The notes: generated from the sequence alone by a model not told the origin. DNA of 64,000 bases from an uncultured Clostridia bacterium (GCA_947624215.1 CANQJJ010000001.1:40895-104894), one strand, 5' to 3'; shown: positions 17,606 through 26,477, counted from the first letter of the stretch. Program-made: numbers and translations.

Positions 17606-17809
17606 TCAGTCGGAAAGCCCGAGCAGATAATCCGACGAAACGTTGAAATAACGGGCAACCTTGGCAAGGTTGTGCGCAGTCGGATCGCTCTTGTTGGTCT
17701 CCCAATAGCATACGATGCCAAGACTGACATTGAGGTCTTTCGCGACTGTTGCCTGCGAGAGACCGCGCTCTTTTCTCAATTCCATTAAACGCTCTGCAAA
17801 AATCTTCAT
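17606..17809 (-). CDS. XRE-family helix-turn-helix regulator
   Basis: A 67-residue single-domain DNA-binding protein of the Cro/CI type. Helix-turn-helix: LRKERGLSQATVAKDLNVSLGIVCYWET, then NLAKVARYFNVSSDYLLG, which is the usual end of this subfamily. There is no sensor domain. I start at MKIFAERL (17809), placed six bases after a TATAAT box, giving a predicted leaderless message, though GAGG inside those six bases could also act as a very close ribosome binding site. Targets unknown; divergent to the phosphatase gene. Confidence 0.85.
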   Translation of the reverse strand: MKIFAERLMELRKERGLSQATVAKDLNVSLGIVCYWETNKSDPTAHNLAKVARYFNVSSDYLLGLSD

Positions 17810-17815
17810 GGCCTC

Positions 17816-17844
17816 ATTATACAATAATAAAATATGCAGGGCAA
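17816..17844 (-). promoter_or_regulatory. promoter predicting a leaderless XRE mRNA
   Basis: Minus strand TTGCCC (17844-17839), 17 bases, TATAAT (17821-17816), then six bases to the ATG. Confidence 0.65.
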
Positions 17845-17951
17845 ACGATTTTATAAAAAATATTTATGTTCACCCCAAAGTAAAACAATTTTGCAAAATC
17901 TAATTGTTTTGCTAAATTTCTCATAAAAAATCGCTTGGTTATTTGAAATAA

Positions 17952-18413
17952 ATGTTAAATATTCTCTTTGTATGTCATGGAAATATTTGTCGCTCGACGA
18001 TGGCGGAAAGCATGGCATTATATCGTATAAAATTTGATAAAAAGTTGTCGGGTAAGGTCTTTGCGGCGTCGGCTGCGACGCATCCCGACGAGCTCGGAAA
18101 TCCACCGCACTATGGGACTGTGCGCAAACTTCGGGAGGAAAATATTCCGCTCGTGCCGCACCGCGCGCGGCTTTTGAATTTTTCCGACGAGGAAAAGTAT
18201 GACTATATCATCGGCATGGACCAGGAGAATCTTCGCCACATGCGCCGCATTTTAGGGCCACGCGACAATCTTTATCTTCTCATGGATTTTACGGGGCGTC
18301 CCCGCGCGATCGCAGATCCGTGGTATACGGGCAACTTCGACGAGACGTTCGAAGATATCCGAGAGGGGCTCGACGCCTTCTTTGCTTTTTTGATCGGGAC
18401 GGGGAAGATCTGA
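17952..18413 (+). CDS. Low-molecular-weight protein tyrosine phosphatase
   Basis: A 153-residue phosphatase. The P-loop CHGNICRS (8-15, CX5R type) and the general-acid loop ADPWYTG are both intact. LILFVC-type first strand is present (MLNILFVCHGN). Close relatives dephosphorylate tyrosine or arginine phosphate on proteins (Wzb, YwlE); the isoleucine after the asparagine does not settle which. The ATG is preceded by the perfect palindrome TTATTTGAAATAA, and no clear ribosome binding site or -10 box is visible. The GH127/146 gene follows after 62 bases with its own promoter. Confidence 0.88.
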   Translation: MLNILFVCHGNICRSTMAESMALYRIKFDKKLSGKVFAASAATHPDELGNPPHYGTVRKLREENIPLVPHRARLLNFSDEEKYDYIIGMDQENLRHMRRILGPRDNLYLLMDFTGRPRAIADPWYTGNFDETFEDIREGLDAFFAFLIGTGKI

Positions 18414-18439
18414 GCCGCCGGCTCTGTACGTTCATTCTG

Positions 18440-18468
18440 TTGACAAAATGCAAGCGCTGTGGTAGGAT
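18440..18468 (+). promoter_or_regulatory. promoter predicting a leaderless glycosidase mRNA
   Basis: TTGACA (18440-18445), 17 bases, TAGGAT (18463-18468), seven bases to ATG 18476. No Shine-Dalgarno in ATTGGAT. Confidence 0.7.
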
Positions 18469-18475
18469 ATTGGAT

Positions 18476-20773
18476 ATGAGCGGAAATATCATGTGGAGCC
18501 CTGCCGCGCTCGGCGGGGTGCGGGTCACGGATCCATACTGTAAAAATGCCTTTGAGAAGGAGCGGGAGTATCTACTCTCCCTGTCTGCGGGGCGCCTGCT
18601 CGCGGGCTTCTATGAGAATGCAGGCTTGAAGACGTCCTTCGTGCGCTATGCGGGCTGGGAGGGCATGCTCATCGGCGGGCACACGCTCGGGCATTATCTC
18701 TCGGCACTCTCGCTCGCCTATGCCTCCTCGGGCGACGGGGTCTTGGAGCGCCTCGGGCTCATCTTATCGGGGCTCTCAGAGTGCCAAGAGGCCGTCGGAA
18801 CGGGGCTCATCTGGGGAGCCGCACCCGTGGAGGGCGGCGTCGAAGGACAATTCGACAATGTCGAAGCGGGCAAGACAGACATCATGAAGCAGGCGTGGGT
18901 GCCGTGGTATACGCTCCATAAGCTCCTCGCGGGGCTCGTGGAGGCCGCCCGTCTTCCGGGGCCCGTCGGAGAGCAGGCTCTCGGAATCGCCCGCAAGCTC
19001 GGCGATTGGGTCGTGCAGAGGGCGCTCGGATGGGATGCACGGACGAGGAAGCGCGTGCTCGCGGTGGAATACGGCGGCATGAACGACAGCCTGTATGCCC
19101 TCTATGAACTGACGCGGGAGGAGCGCTATGCCTGTGCCGCACACGTCTTCGATGAAGACGCGCTCTTCGAAGGCATTCTTGCCGGGCGGAAGGATTTTCT
19201 CGACGGCAAACACGCCAATACCACGATCCCGAAGTTTCTCGGCGCACTCAACCGCTATGTGACCCTGCATGGCGAAACGGTGGGGGGAAAGCGCGTGGAC
19301 GCCGGCTTCTATCTCGCGGCGGCCAGGGCCTTTTTCGATACCGTCGTCCTTCATCATACCTACGTCACGGGGGGCAATTCCGAATGGGAGCACTTCGGCA
19401 AGGACGATATCCTCGACGCCGAGCGCACCAATTGCAACTGTGAGACCTGCAACGTCTACAACATGCTCAAACTTGCCCGCGGCCTGTTTGCGGTGACGGG
19501 GGAGAGCAAATATCTCGACTACTACGACAACGCCTTCACCAATGCCATCCTGTCGTCGCAGGATCCCGAAACGGGGATGACGACGTATTTCCAGCCCATG
19601 GCGGGGGGATTCTTCAAGGTATTTTCCCGCCCGTATGACAAGTTCTGGTGCTGTACGGGAAGCGGGATGGAAAACTTTTCCAAGCTCGGTGACGGCATCT
19701 TCTATCTGCGCGGGGAGAGCATTGCGATCGGCCGCTATCTCTCGTCCGAGCTGAACATCGCGGGAGCGCGGATCGCCGTGGAGGCAGATCTGCCCATGCG
19801 GAGCGATGTGACGATCTCGGCAGAGGGAGACCGCACGCTTTCTCTTTTCCTCCGCATCCCCGATTGGTGCGACGGCGCCCGCCTCGAAAAGAACGGTTCG
19901 GCTGTGGCGTTCGAAGGCAGGTTTGCGCGGGTCCCTGTGTGCGGCGGCGATGTGCTCCGCCTGCATCTTCTGTGCGCCGTATCCCTGCACGGGCTCCCCG
20001 ATGCGGGGGATGTCTTTGCGTTCAAATACGGGAACGCCGTTCTTTCGGCCGATCTCGGCAGGGAGGACATGCGGGAGACGGAGACGGGCGTGGAGGTGAA
20101 CATCCCCGCGCGGCGCATTCTTCCCACGGAGACCCTTTACTTCCAGGACAGACAGGACGTGATCGACCATCCCGGGCGGTATATGAGGCGCGAGGGGGAC
20201 AAATTTCTCCTGCAAGGCGCGGACATCCCGCTCACCTTCGGACTGCATTACAAGCGGCATCTCGAGCGGTACGCCATCTATTACCGTTTCCGCGAGGGAG
20301 AAGGGCGGGCCGAGGAGGCGGAGCGCACGGCCTTGGACAGCGTACAGCCGGGCTACGGACAGTACGAGCGGGACGCTCTCCACGAAATGCGCGAGGAGAA
20401 CACCGTCTCCGCGATGTCGGAGAGAACGTATCGCTATGCTCGCGTCGGCGGATATTTCGCGTATGATATGCGCGTGGACCCCGCGGCAAGAAATTTTCTC
20501 GAGATCAACCTCGGCCGTTGCGACAACGGAAAAACGCTCCGGATCACGGCTGCGGGCAGGGAGATCTTTTCGGAGCGTCTTCTCTATACAATGGGGGATA
20601 CGTTATACAAAAAGAGGATAGAATTGACGGACGAGGTCGTGCGCCTTGCGCATGAAAAGCAGCTCGGCGGGGAGAGGGCGACGGTGCTCGAATTCCGCTT
20701 TGAGGGCGCAAAGGGCAGGGTAAGCGCCAAGCTCTTCGAGTCCGTCGGGATCTACACGGAGCCCAAAACGTGA
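18476..20773 (+). CDS. GH127/GH146-type beta-L-arabinofuranosidase (DUF1680 family)
   Basis: A 765-residue glycoside hydrolase. GWEGMLIGGHTLGHYLSAL lies in the alpha/alpha barrel. The zinc/cysteine catalytic centre of GH127-type enzymes is visible as NCNCETCNVYNML (Glu323, Cys325) and WCCTGSGMENFSK (Cys392/393); in the family one of these cysteines is the nucleophile. The CCxGSG form looks more like GH146 than the bifidobacterial GH127 enzyme. C-terminal beta domains occupy about residues 430-765. There is no signal peptide, so it should act inside the cell on imported arabino-oligosaccharides. No arabinose transporter or catabolic gene is near it. Confidence 0.85.
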   Translation: MSGNIMWSPAALGGVRVTDPYCKNAFEKEREYLLSLSAGRLLAGFYENAGLKTSFVRYAGWEGMLIGGHTLGHYLSALSLAYASSGDGVLERLGLILSGLSECQEAVGTGLIWGAAPVEGGVEGQFDNVEAGKTDIMKQAWVPWYTLHKLLAGLVEAARLPGPVGEQALGIARKLGDWVVQRALGWDARTRKRVLAVEYGGMNDSLYALYELTREERYACAAHVFDEDALFEGILAGRKDFLDGKHANTTIPKFLGALNRYVTLHGETVGGKRVDAGFYLAAARAFFDTVVLHHTYVTGGNSEWEHFGKDDILDAERTNCNCETCNVYNMLKLARGLFAVTGESKYLDYYDNAFTNAILSSQDPETGMTTYFQPMAGGFFKVFSRPYDKFWCCTGSGMENFSKLGDGIFYLRGESIAIGRYLSSELNIAGARIAVEADLPMRSDVTISAEGDRTLSLFLRIPDWCDGARLEKNGSAVAFEGRFARVPVCGGDVLRLHLLCAVSLHGLPDAGDVFAFKYGNAVLSADLGREDMRETETGVEVNIPARRILPTETLYFQDRQDVIDHPGRYMRREGDKFLLQGADIPLTFGLHYKRHLERYAIYYRFREGEGRAEEAERTALDSVQPGYGQYERDALHEMREENTVSAMSERTYRYARVGGYFAYDMRVDPAARNFLEINLGRCDNGKTLRITAAGREIFSERLLYTMGDTLYKKRIELTDEVVRLAHEKQLGGERATVLEFRFEGAKGRVSAKLFESVGIYTEPKT

Positions 20774-20791
20774 TAGCTTTGTATTACGGCT

Positions 20792-22048
20792 TCACTCGCT
20801 GAGAGCCGCGAGCGTTTCAAAGAAATTTTCAAATGTCTTTTTACAGCAGTCGGCGTCGTCGATGACAATGCCGCCCGTTTTCGCCCCGATGAGAGCAAAG
20901 GCCATGGCGATGCGGTGATCTCCGAACGTCTCGATTTCGGCACTTTTCACCTCTGCGGGCATGATGCGGATGCCGTCCTCATATGCAGTACAGGGGACGT
21001 CGCACGCGGTCAAATTGCGGGTGATGGCCTGGATGCGGTCGCATTCCTGCCTTCTGATGTGTCCGATCCCGCGGATATTGCTCGGGGTCGTCGCAAAGGG
21101 AGCGAGTACTGCAAGAGTGGCGGCTTGGTCGGAAAAGTCGCGCATGTCGATGTCGAACCCCCCGAAGGAGCCGGCTGTGCTCCCGTCGGCGGTGAGACCT
21201 TCCGCTCCGTCCGAGAGTACGACGCCCTTCTGCGCAAGCAACTCCAAAAACCGCATATCGCCTTGCAGACTGCCGCGACGGATACCGCGCACGGTCACGC
21301 GCGCTCCGCACAGCAGGGAGAGGGCATAGAAGTAGCATGCCGCGGAGACGTCGGCTTCCACCGTATAGCTCTCTGCCACATGTCTGGCGGGAAAGACGGT
21401 GATCTCCTCCCCGTTTTGGGTATATTTTGCCCCGAACGCCTTGAGCACGGAGAGCGTCATGCGGATGTAACTGCCTTGGGTACGTTCCCCCGTGAGTTTC
21501 AGAGTGAAGGGCCTGTCTCCGAGCGCCGCCGCAAGAAGCATCCCGCTCGCATACTGCGTGCTCGTTCCCGTGTCGGTCTCCATGCGCGTAGCTTTGATCC
21601 CGTCTCCGTGCATGCGGAAGGGAAAATGGCCGTATTCGCCCCGATACTCGATTCCCACGCCCGCTTGCTCAAAAGCAAGCAAGTTCTCCATGGGGCGCGC
21701 CGTCATCTGCGGGGAGGCGGTAAATTCGTAGTCCCCGCCGCGGAAGGCAAGCACCGCCGTCAAAAACCGCGCCGCCGTACCCGCGCTCCCCACATCGAGC
21801 GTAGCCTTTTCGAGGAGCTTCTCCCCGCAGACGGCAAGCCCGTTCTCCGTGGGCAGAATGTTGACGCCGAGACGGGTGAGGCAGGCGATGAGATTGCGCG
21901 TGTCCTGCGCATACGCACCCGTTTTGAGTACGACGCGGTTTCCCGAGAAGGCGGCAAGGACCAGCGCACGGTTCAAAATGCTCTTGGAGGCGGGCACGTC
22001 TACCGTGAACTCCCGCCGTACGATTTTTCGCACCGCATACTTCTTCAT
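20792..22048 (-). CDS. aroA: 3-phosphoshikimate 1-carboxyvinyltransferase (EPSP synthase)
   Basis: A 418-residue enzyme joining PEP to shikimate 3-phosphate. DVPASKSILNRALVLAAF (18-35) carries the substrate-binding lysine and SKS motif; DVGSAGTAARF is the PEP-site glycine loop (NAGTAMR in E. coli); TGERTQGSYI, RRQECDRI and FGDHRIAMAFAL follow in the correct order. It stands alone here, away from aroK. ATG 22048 is six bases from a TATAAT box, so it is predicted leaderless like aroK. The SAGTAA variant of the loop should be considered when glyphosate sensitivity class is discussed. Confidence 0.92.
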   Translation of the reverse strand: MKKYAVRKIVRREFTVDVPASKSILNRALVLAAFSGNRVVLKTGAYAQDTRNLIACLTRLGVNILPTENGLAVCGEKLLEKATLDVGSAGTAARFLTAVLAFRGGDYEFTASPQMTARPMENLLAFEQAGVGIEYRGEYGHFPFRMHGDGIKATRMETDTGTSTQYASGMLLAAALGDRPFTLKLTGERTQGSYIRMTLSVLKAFGAKYTQNGEEITVFPARHVAESYTVEADVSAACYFYALSLLCGARVTVRGIRRGSLQGDMRFLELLAQKGVVLSDGAEGLTADGSTAGSFGGFDIDMRDFSDQAATLAVLAPFATTPSNIRGIGHIRRQECDRIQAITRNLTACDVPCTAYEDGIRIMPAEVKSAEIETFGDHRIAMAFALIGAKTGGIVIDDADCCKKTFENFFETLAALSE

Positions 22049-22054
22049 GCCATT

Positions 22055-22083
22055 ATTATAGGAGCTTTTGGGGAGAAAGTCAA
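22055..22083 (-). promoter_or_regulatory. promoter predicting a leaderless aroA mRNA
   Basis: Minus strand TTGACT (22083-22078), 17 bases, TATAAT (22060-22055), then AATGGC and the ATG. Confidence 0.8.
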
Positions 22084-22092
22084 GGTTTCCCC

Positions 22093-22121
22093 TTGAAAAT
22101 GCGGTCCTCCCTTGATATCAT
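22093..22121 (+). promoter_or_regulatory. promoter of the YgjP-type peptidase, near-leaderless
   Basis: TTGAAA (22093-22098), 17 bases, TATCAT (22116-22121), nine bases (TCTTTGATT) to ATG 22131; a leader of at most about three bases, without Shine-Dalgarno. Back to back with the aroA promoter. Confidence 0.65.
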
Positions 22122-22130
22122 TCTTTGATT

Positions 22131-22760
22131 ATGGATTACATTGTAAAACGTGGCAAGAGAAAGACGCTGAGCATGCACTTTTCCCGTACGGGAGAGCTCA
22201 TTGTGAATGCCCCCGCGCGGACCTCTCTGCAGGACATCGAAAAATTCGTCTCTTCGCACCGGGATTGGATCGAAAAGAGACTGAAAGAGCGTGCCGTCTA
22301 TCCCCGGTTTGCAGACGGGGAGCGCGTGCCGGTCATGGGGGAGGGATACCTCATCGCGACGGGCCCTCGTGTGAAGCTCGAAAGAGGCGTCTTATATCTG
22401 CCCGAAGAGGGGCGGGAAGAGGCGCTCATCCGTCTTTTGCGCGACTTGACGCGGCAGCGCATGAAGACATATCTCGATGAACTCTGCGAGAAATACGGCT
22501 TTGCCTACACCAAGCTCTCCGTGACTTCGGCGCGCGGGCGGTGGGGGTCTTGCAGCGGAAAGGGACACATCTCCTTCTCCTTCCGCGGGGCATTTCTCCC
22601 CAACCGTTTGGCATACTACCTTGCGGTGCACGAGCTGTGCCATACCCGCCACATGAACCACAGCCCCCGCTTTTGGGCAGAGGTGGAAAAGATTTTGCCC
22701 GATCATCGCCGTCTGAGAGCGCTTTTGAAAGAATATGTATGGGCCATGCATTGCCTGTAA
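22131..22760 (+). CDS. YgjP-like (DUF45) zinc metallopeptidase family protein
   Basis: A 209-residue protein with the family hallmark SARGRWGSCSGKGHISFSF, then LPNRLAYYLAVHELCHTRHMNHSPRFW containing the HExxH-type site HELCH and a downstream His (HSPRFW). The N-terminal part (KRGKRKTLSMHFSRTGELIVNAP) is the usual beta domain of this family. Homologues include YgjP and metallopeptidases beside type I restriction genes; the substrate is unknown. The TTG two codons upstream is a possible alternative start. Confidence 0.85.
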   Translation: MDYIVKRGKRKTLSMHFSRTGELIVNAPARTSLQDIEKFVSSHRDWIEKRLKERAVYPRFADGERVPVMGEGYLIATGPRVKLERGVLYLPEEGREEALIRLLRDLTRQRMKTYLDELCEKYGFAYTKLSVTSARGRWGSCSGKGHISFSFRGAFLPNRLAYYLAVHELCHTRHMNHSPRFWAEVEKILPDHRRLRALLKEYVWAMHCL

Positions 22761-22785
22761 AAAACGTTATTTTGCACTTTTGCAG

Positions 22786-22808
22786 AGTAGTATGTGTGAC
22801 ATACTACT
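22786..22808. promoter_or_regulatory. perfect 23-bp palindrome, copy A of a recurring motif
   Basis: Ten-bp arms AGTAGTATGT / ACATACTACT around a GTG centre, 26 bases after the peptidase stop and 164 bases before the DUF1934 promoter. The core TATGT-GTG-ACATA recurs at 28877 and, with CAG as centre, at 37971. The rest of the 246-base gap holds no gene I can support. Confidence 0.6.
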
Positions 22809-22971
22809 TCTAAAACGCCGAAAAAACGGGCCGAATTGCCCATAAAACACGTCTTGGCGCTCCGTGCGGAAGGCCATGCTCTGCCCCAAAGACACTTGCA
22901 AGGGTATGTTTCCCGTTTTCGCATGCGGGAATGCAATCGACAAATTTCGACAAAATTTTCCCTCTGAACAG

Positions 22972-23000
22972 TTTACATTTGAAGGGGAATATAGTAGAAT
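22972..23000 (+). promoter_or_regulatory. promoter predicting a leaderless DUF1934 mRNA
   Basis: TTTACA (22972-22977), 17 bases, TAGAAT (22995-23000), six bases (ATCCTT) to ATG 23007. Confidence 0.7.
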
Positions 23001-23006
23001 ATCCTT

Positions 23007-23396
23007 ATGAATGCTTGTACGCTTCGGTTTGTGACGCAGTCGGCGGGGTCGACGCGTACCGAAACAGCGAGCGGTTTTATGGAGCGAACGGAGACGGGCT
23101 TTTCTGTCTCGTATCGCCTTTTGCAGGACGAAGCGCAATTTTCTGTCTCGCGCGGAGAGCTTAGGATGGCGCGGAGGGGGGACGTCACCCACGATGCCCG
23201 CTTTTTGCGAAAGCACGATTCGCTGATTTCCACAACTTTGGGAGGAATGGCGGGGGAGATCCCCGTGCATACGGACGACTTGTATGTTGAAGAGCAGGCC
23301 GCCCGCATCACCGTTTTCCTCGATTACAGAATGGTCGGAGCTTATTCGGAGCGCATCCGTTTAACAATTTTTATCAGTTTCCCGGAGGTTTTATGA
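23007..23396 (+). CDS. DUF1934 (YwiB-like) family protein
   Basis: A 129-residue protein whose alternating pattern (RTETGFSVSYRLLQDEAQFSV, then GELRMARRGDV, then ITVFLDYRMVGAYSERIRLTIFI) fits the beta-barrel DUF1934 family, known from Bacillus YwiB next to argS. The molecular function of the family is not established. ATG is predicted leaderless. The stop overlaps the MBL-fold gene by four bases and that in turn overlaps rho, so this small gene heads the chain that ends in rho. Family call is moderate. Confidence 0.65.
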   Translation: MNACTLRFVTQSAGSTRTETASGFMERTETGFSVSYRLLQDEAQFSVSRGELRMARRGDVTHDARFLRKHDSLISTTLGGMAGEIPVHTDDLYVEEQAARITVFLDYRMVGAYSERIRLTIFISFPEVL

Positions 23397-24025
23397 CAAT
23401 TTCTTATCTCGGGCATTCGAGCTTTCTTCTCGTCTCGGATGCCGGAACGCGTGTTGTGACCGATCCGTACGGCGGGATCGGCTATCCTTTCCCGCATGTC
23501 GCGGCCGACCTTGTGACCGTCAGCCACGGCCACTATGACCACGCCGCCGTATCTTTGGTGCAGGGAGACCCCGAAGTCGCCGACAAAGAGGGGCACTTTA
23601 CCTTGGGCGATATCGAAGTGCAGGCCTTCCCCTGTTTTCACGACGACATGCAGGGCAGAAAGCGCGGGCACAACCTTGCCTTTCGCTTTACCGTGGACGG
23701 CGTCACCGTCCTTCATCTCGGAGACATCGGCGAGCCCTGCAATGCAGACTTCGTCAAAAAAGTGGGCAAGGTGGATATCCTGCTGGTCCCCGTCGGAGGA
23801 GTTTTTACCGTCGACGCCGCAGGGGCAAAGCAATATGTGGACGCGATCGCACCGAAGACTGTCATCCCGATGCACTTCAAGACGCCCGACCTGAACATCG
23901 GCATCAAAGGGCTTGGAAACTTCCTGGAACTCTTTCCCGCCGCGGACATCGTCCGTTCGGGCCCGTTCAAAGCAGGTGACGCTGCTTTTGAAGGAAAAAT
24001 CGTTGTCATGGAGCGTATGAAATGA
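23393..24025 (+). CDS. MBL-fold metal-dependent hydrolase (UlaG-like)
   Basis: A 210-residue metallo-beta-lactamase-fold protein. N-terminal YLGHSSFLLV, metal motif VSHGHYDHAAV (HxHxDH variant), then CFHDD, LHLGDIGE and PMHFKTP supply the remaining ligands. It belongs to the short UlaG/UPF0173 group; substrate unknown. GGAGG seven bases before the ATG, which overlaps the DUF1934 stop. Its own stop overlaps the rho ATG. Confidence 0.87.
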   Translation: MTISYLGHSSFLLVSDAGTRVVTDPYGGIGYPFPHVAADLVTVSHGHYDHAAVSLVQGDPEVADKEGHFTLGDIEVQAFPCFHDDMQGRKRGHNLAFRFTVDGVTVLHLGDIGEPCNADFVKKVGKVDILLVPVGGVFTVDAAGAKQYVDAIAPKTVIPMHFKTPDLNIGIKGLGNFLELFPAADIVRSGPFKAGDAAFEGKIVVMERMK

Positions 24026-25455
24026 TCGACGCATTGTTGGCCGACAGCGCCCTCCGCCAATACTTTGAGACCCTTCCCCTTGCGACGCTCCGCATCCTCG
24101 GCCGCCGCTACGGTGTCCCGCGCGCCTCGGCTTGCCATAAGCAGGAGCTCATCGACGGGACCATCGACATCATCGTGGGAAGAAGAACCCCGCCTGCCCG
24201 CTCCAACCGCGGCGCCCCCGCTAAGACGGATTATGTGGACCCTTCCGTCGAGCAGGAGATCGCCCGCGCCTTAAAGAGTGCGGAAGTGCACAAGATGATC
24301 TACGAGGTCGCCTCGCCCGAACCGCACGAGACGCCGCTTTATGAAGAGGGGATCCGCATGGGTGTGCTCGAGATCATGCCGAGCGGCTACGGATTCCTGC
24401 GCGCCAAGAATTGCCAGCCCTCTGCCGACGGGGACGTCTTCATCCCCGCGCCGCTCATCCACAACCTCAAACTCCGCGAAGGGGACGTGGTCTCCTGCAC
24501 GACGAAGCCGAGCGGCAAAAACGAATCTCCCGCCATTGATAAACTGCTCAGCGTCAACGGATTTCTCTCGGGCGGCTACGAAAGGCGGGCTCTCTTCGAA
24601 TCGTTTACCGCAAAGTATGCCAACGAACGCTTCGACCTCTCCTATGGTGTAGACGATCTCTCCCTGCGCATCATCGACCTCTTTGCGCCCATCGGCAGGG
24701 GCCAGCGCGGGCTGATCATTGCGCCTCCCAAGGCGGGAAAGACGACCCTGATCAAGACGATCGCCCGCTCGCTTTCCTCCTTCCCCGACGTTACGCTCAT
24801 CATCCTGCTCATCGACGAACGGCCCGAGGAGGTCACGGATATCCGCGAGAGCGTTCCCCGCGCCGAGGTCATCTATTCTACATTCGATGAGCTCCCCGAT
24901 CATCATATCCGCGCCGCCCAGCTCACGCTCTCCCGCGCCAAACGGCTGGTCGAATTCGGGAAAAATGTCGTCATTCTCCTCGATTCGCTCACCAAGCTCA
25001 CGCGTGCCTATAACAACGTGGTCGAGAGCACGGGAAAGACGCTTACGGGCGGGCTCGATGTCGGCGCGTTTGCCGAGCCCAAGCGCTTCTTCGGCGCTGC
25101 GCGCAACACGGTAGAGGGGGGAAGCCTCACCATCCTCGCCACCGCGCTCGTCGAAACGGGCAGCCGCATGGACGATATCATCTACGAGGAGTTCAAGGGA
25201 ACGGGCAATTCGGACATCTTCCTCTCCCGCGAACTCGCCGAAAAGCGCATTTTCCCCGCGATCGACATCCGCCGCTCGGGAACGCGCAAGGAGGAGTTGC
25301 TTCTCAAAAAAGAGGAGCTGGAGGCAGTGTATAAGTTGCGGGAACGCGGCATCGTCGAAAACACGGCGGGACTGCTCGAAATGGTGAAACGCACGAAGAA
25401 CAACAACGAATTTGTGGCGCGTCTCTCCGAATGGCTGCGCGTCTACAAACCGTAA
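24022..25455 (+). CDS. rho: Transcription termination factor Rho
   Basis: A 477-residue hexameric RNA helicase. N-terminal SAP-like helices (LATLRILGRRYGV), RNA-binding cold-shock domain (GVLEIMPSGYGFLR through the FIPAPLI segment), Walker A APPKAGKTTLI (about 234-244), Walker B VVILLDSLTKL, and the Q/R-loop region GTGNSDIFLSRELAEKRIFPAIDI. An insertion of about 60 polar residues separates SAP and cold-shock domains. Start ATG overlaps the preceding stop with no strong ribosome binding site, so translation probably depends on coupling. Confidence 0.95.
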   Translation: MIDALLADSALRQYFETLPLATLRILGRRYGVPRASACHKQELIDGTIDIIVGRRTPPARSNRGAPAKTDYVDPSVEQEIARALKSAEVHKMIYEVASPEPHETPLYEEGIRMGVLEIMPSGYGFLRAKNCQPSADGDVFIPAPLIHNLKLREGDVVSCTTKPSGKNESPAIDKLLSVNGFLSGGYERRALFESFTAKYANERFDLSYGVDDLSLRIIDLFAPIGRGQRGLIIAPPKAGKTTLIKTIARSLSSFPDVTLIILLIDERPEEVTDIRESVPRAEVIYSTFDELPDHHIRAAQLTLSRAKRLVEFGKNVVILLDSLTKLTRAYNNVVESTGKTLTGGLDVGAFAEPKRFFGAARNTVEGGSLTILATALVETGSRMDDIIYEEFKGTGNSDIFLSRELAEKRIFPAIDIRRSGTRKEELLLKKEELEAVYKLRERGIVENTAGLLEMVKRTKNNNEFVARLSEWLRVYKP

Positions 25456-25468
25456 AAGGAGAAAAATC

Positions 25469-26416
25469 ATGTTGATAGGGATCGACCTCGGAGGGATGTC
25501 CGCAAAAGCGGCATGCCTGCACACAAACAGTCTGACCGAGCGGGTGCGCGTTGAGACGTCCGCCTCGGACGGGCCCCAAGAGACGGCCGACGCACTTGCC
25601 GCCCTCTCGATAAGCGCTGCCAAAGCGGCGGGGATCGCTTACGGGGATGTTGAGGCCATCGGGATCGGCTCGCCCGGCGTGATAGACAGTGCAAACGGGA
25701 CCGTCGTCCAATGGTCCAATTTCGGCTGGAAGGGGGTGTCGCTCGGCCCACTCGTTGCAGAGCGCACGGGGAAACGGGTATTCATCACGAATGACGCCAA
25801 TGCGGCCGCCCTCGGCGAGGCGAAGTACGGCGCGGGGGCGAAATACGAGGACAGTATCCTCCTGACGCTCGGCACGGGCGTCGGCGGAGGCATCATCCTC
25901 GGCGGCAAGCTCTTTGAGGGCTCCAAGAGCGCAGGCGCGGAGATCGGGCACATGGTCATCTCTCACGGAGGAGAACTCTGCACATGCGGCCGCAGGGGAT
26001 GTTTTGAGCGCTATGCCTCGGCGACGGGACTCATCCGCATGACGGAAGAGGGGATGCGGGCACATCCCGAGAGCTTGCTCCATAAATATAAAAAGGAAGA
26101 CGGCAGAGCGGGCGGCAAAACTGCCTTTCTCGCAGCGCGGGAAGGGGACAAAACTGCCGCGGAGGTCGTCGCGCAATACATTGCCTACCTCGGGGAGGGC
26201 ATTGCAAATCTCGTGAACTTGTTGCGCCCGCAGGCGGTATTGCTCGGCGGCGGGATCGCAAACGAAGGGGAAGCCCTTCTCGCGCCGCTCCGTGAGTATG
26301 TGCGGCCGCGCTTGTATGTCTCGGATACCTATGCCCCGCTCGACATCGTCTGTGCCACGCTCGGGAACGATGCGGGCCTCTACGGCGCCGCGGAATACGC
26401 GAGATCCCGTCTATAA
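25469..26416 (+). CDS. ROK-family sugar kinase (glucokinase-like)
   Basis: A 315-residue kinase of the ROK family with no helix-turn-helix, so an enzyme and not a repressor. ATP loop GIDLGGMSAKAA at 4-15, NDANAAALGE (catalytic Asp region), GTGVGGGIILGGKLF, the zinc motif CTCGRRGCFE and the late LGGGIAN. This layout fits glucokinase GlcK. AAAAGGAG lies eight bases before the ATG. It follows rho by 13 bases and may be read from the same transcript. Confidence 0.88.
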   Translation: MLIGIDLGGMSAKAACLHTNSLTERVRVETSASDGPQETADALAALSISAAKAAGIAYGDVEAIGIGSPGVIDSANGTVVQWSNFGWKGVSLGPLVAERTGKRVFITNDANAAALGEAKYGAGAKYEDSILLTLGTGVGGGIILGGKLFEGSKSAGAEIGHMVISHGGELCTCGRRGCFERYASATGLIRMTEEGMRAHPESLLHKYKKEDGRAGGKTAFLAAREGDKTAAEVVAQYIAYLGEGIANLVNLLRPQAVLLGGGIANEGEALLAPLREYVRPRLYVSDTYAPLDIVCATLGNDAGLYGAAEYARSRL

Positions 26417-26436
26417 ACCCGATTCAAAAACATGAA

Positions 26437-26477
26437 ATAACGGCTTGACGCAATTTGTCAAACCGTTATATTTTTGT
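26437..26477 (+). terminator. intrinsic terminator of the DUF1934-MBL-rho-ROK unit
   Basis: Thirteen-bp stem with one mismatch (26437-26449 with 26457-26469), then ATATTTTTG. The arms are AT-flanked enough to work weakly for the convergent PadR gene as well. Confidence 0.8.
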
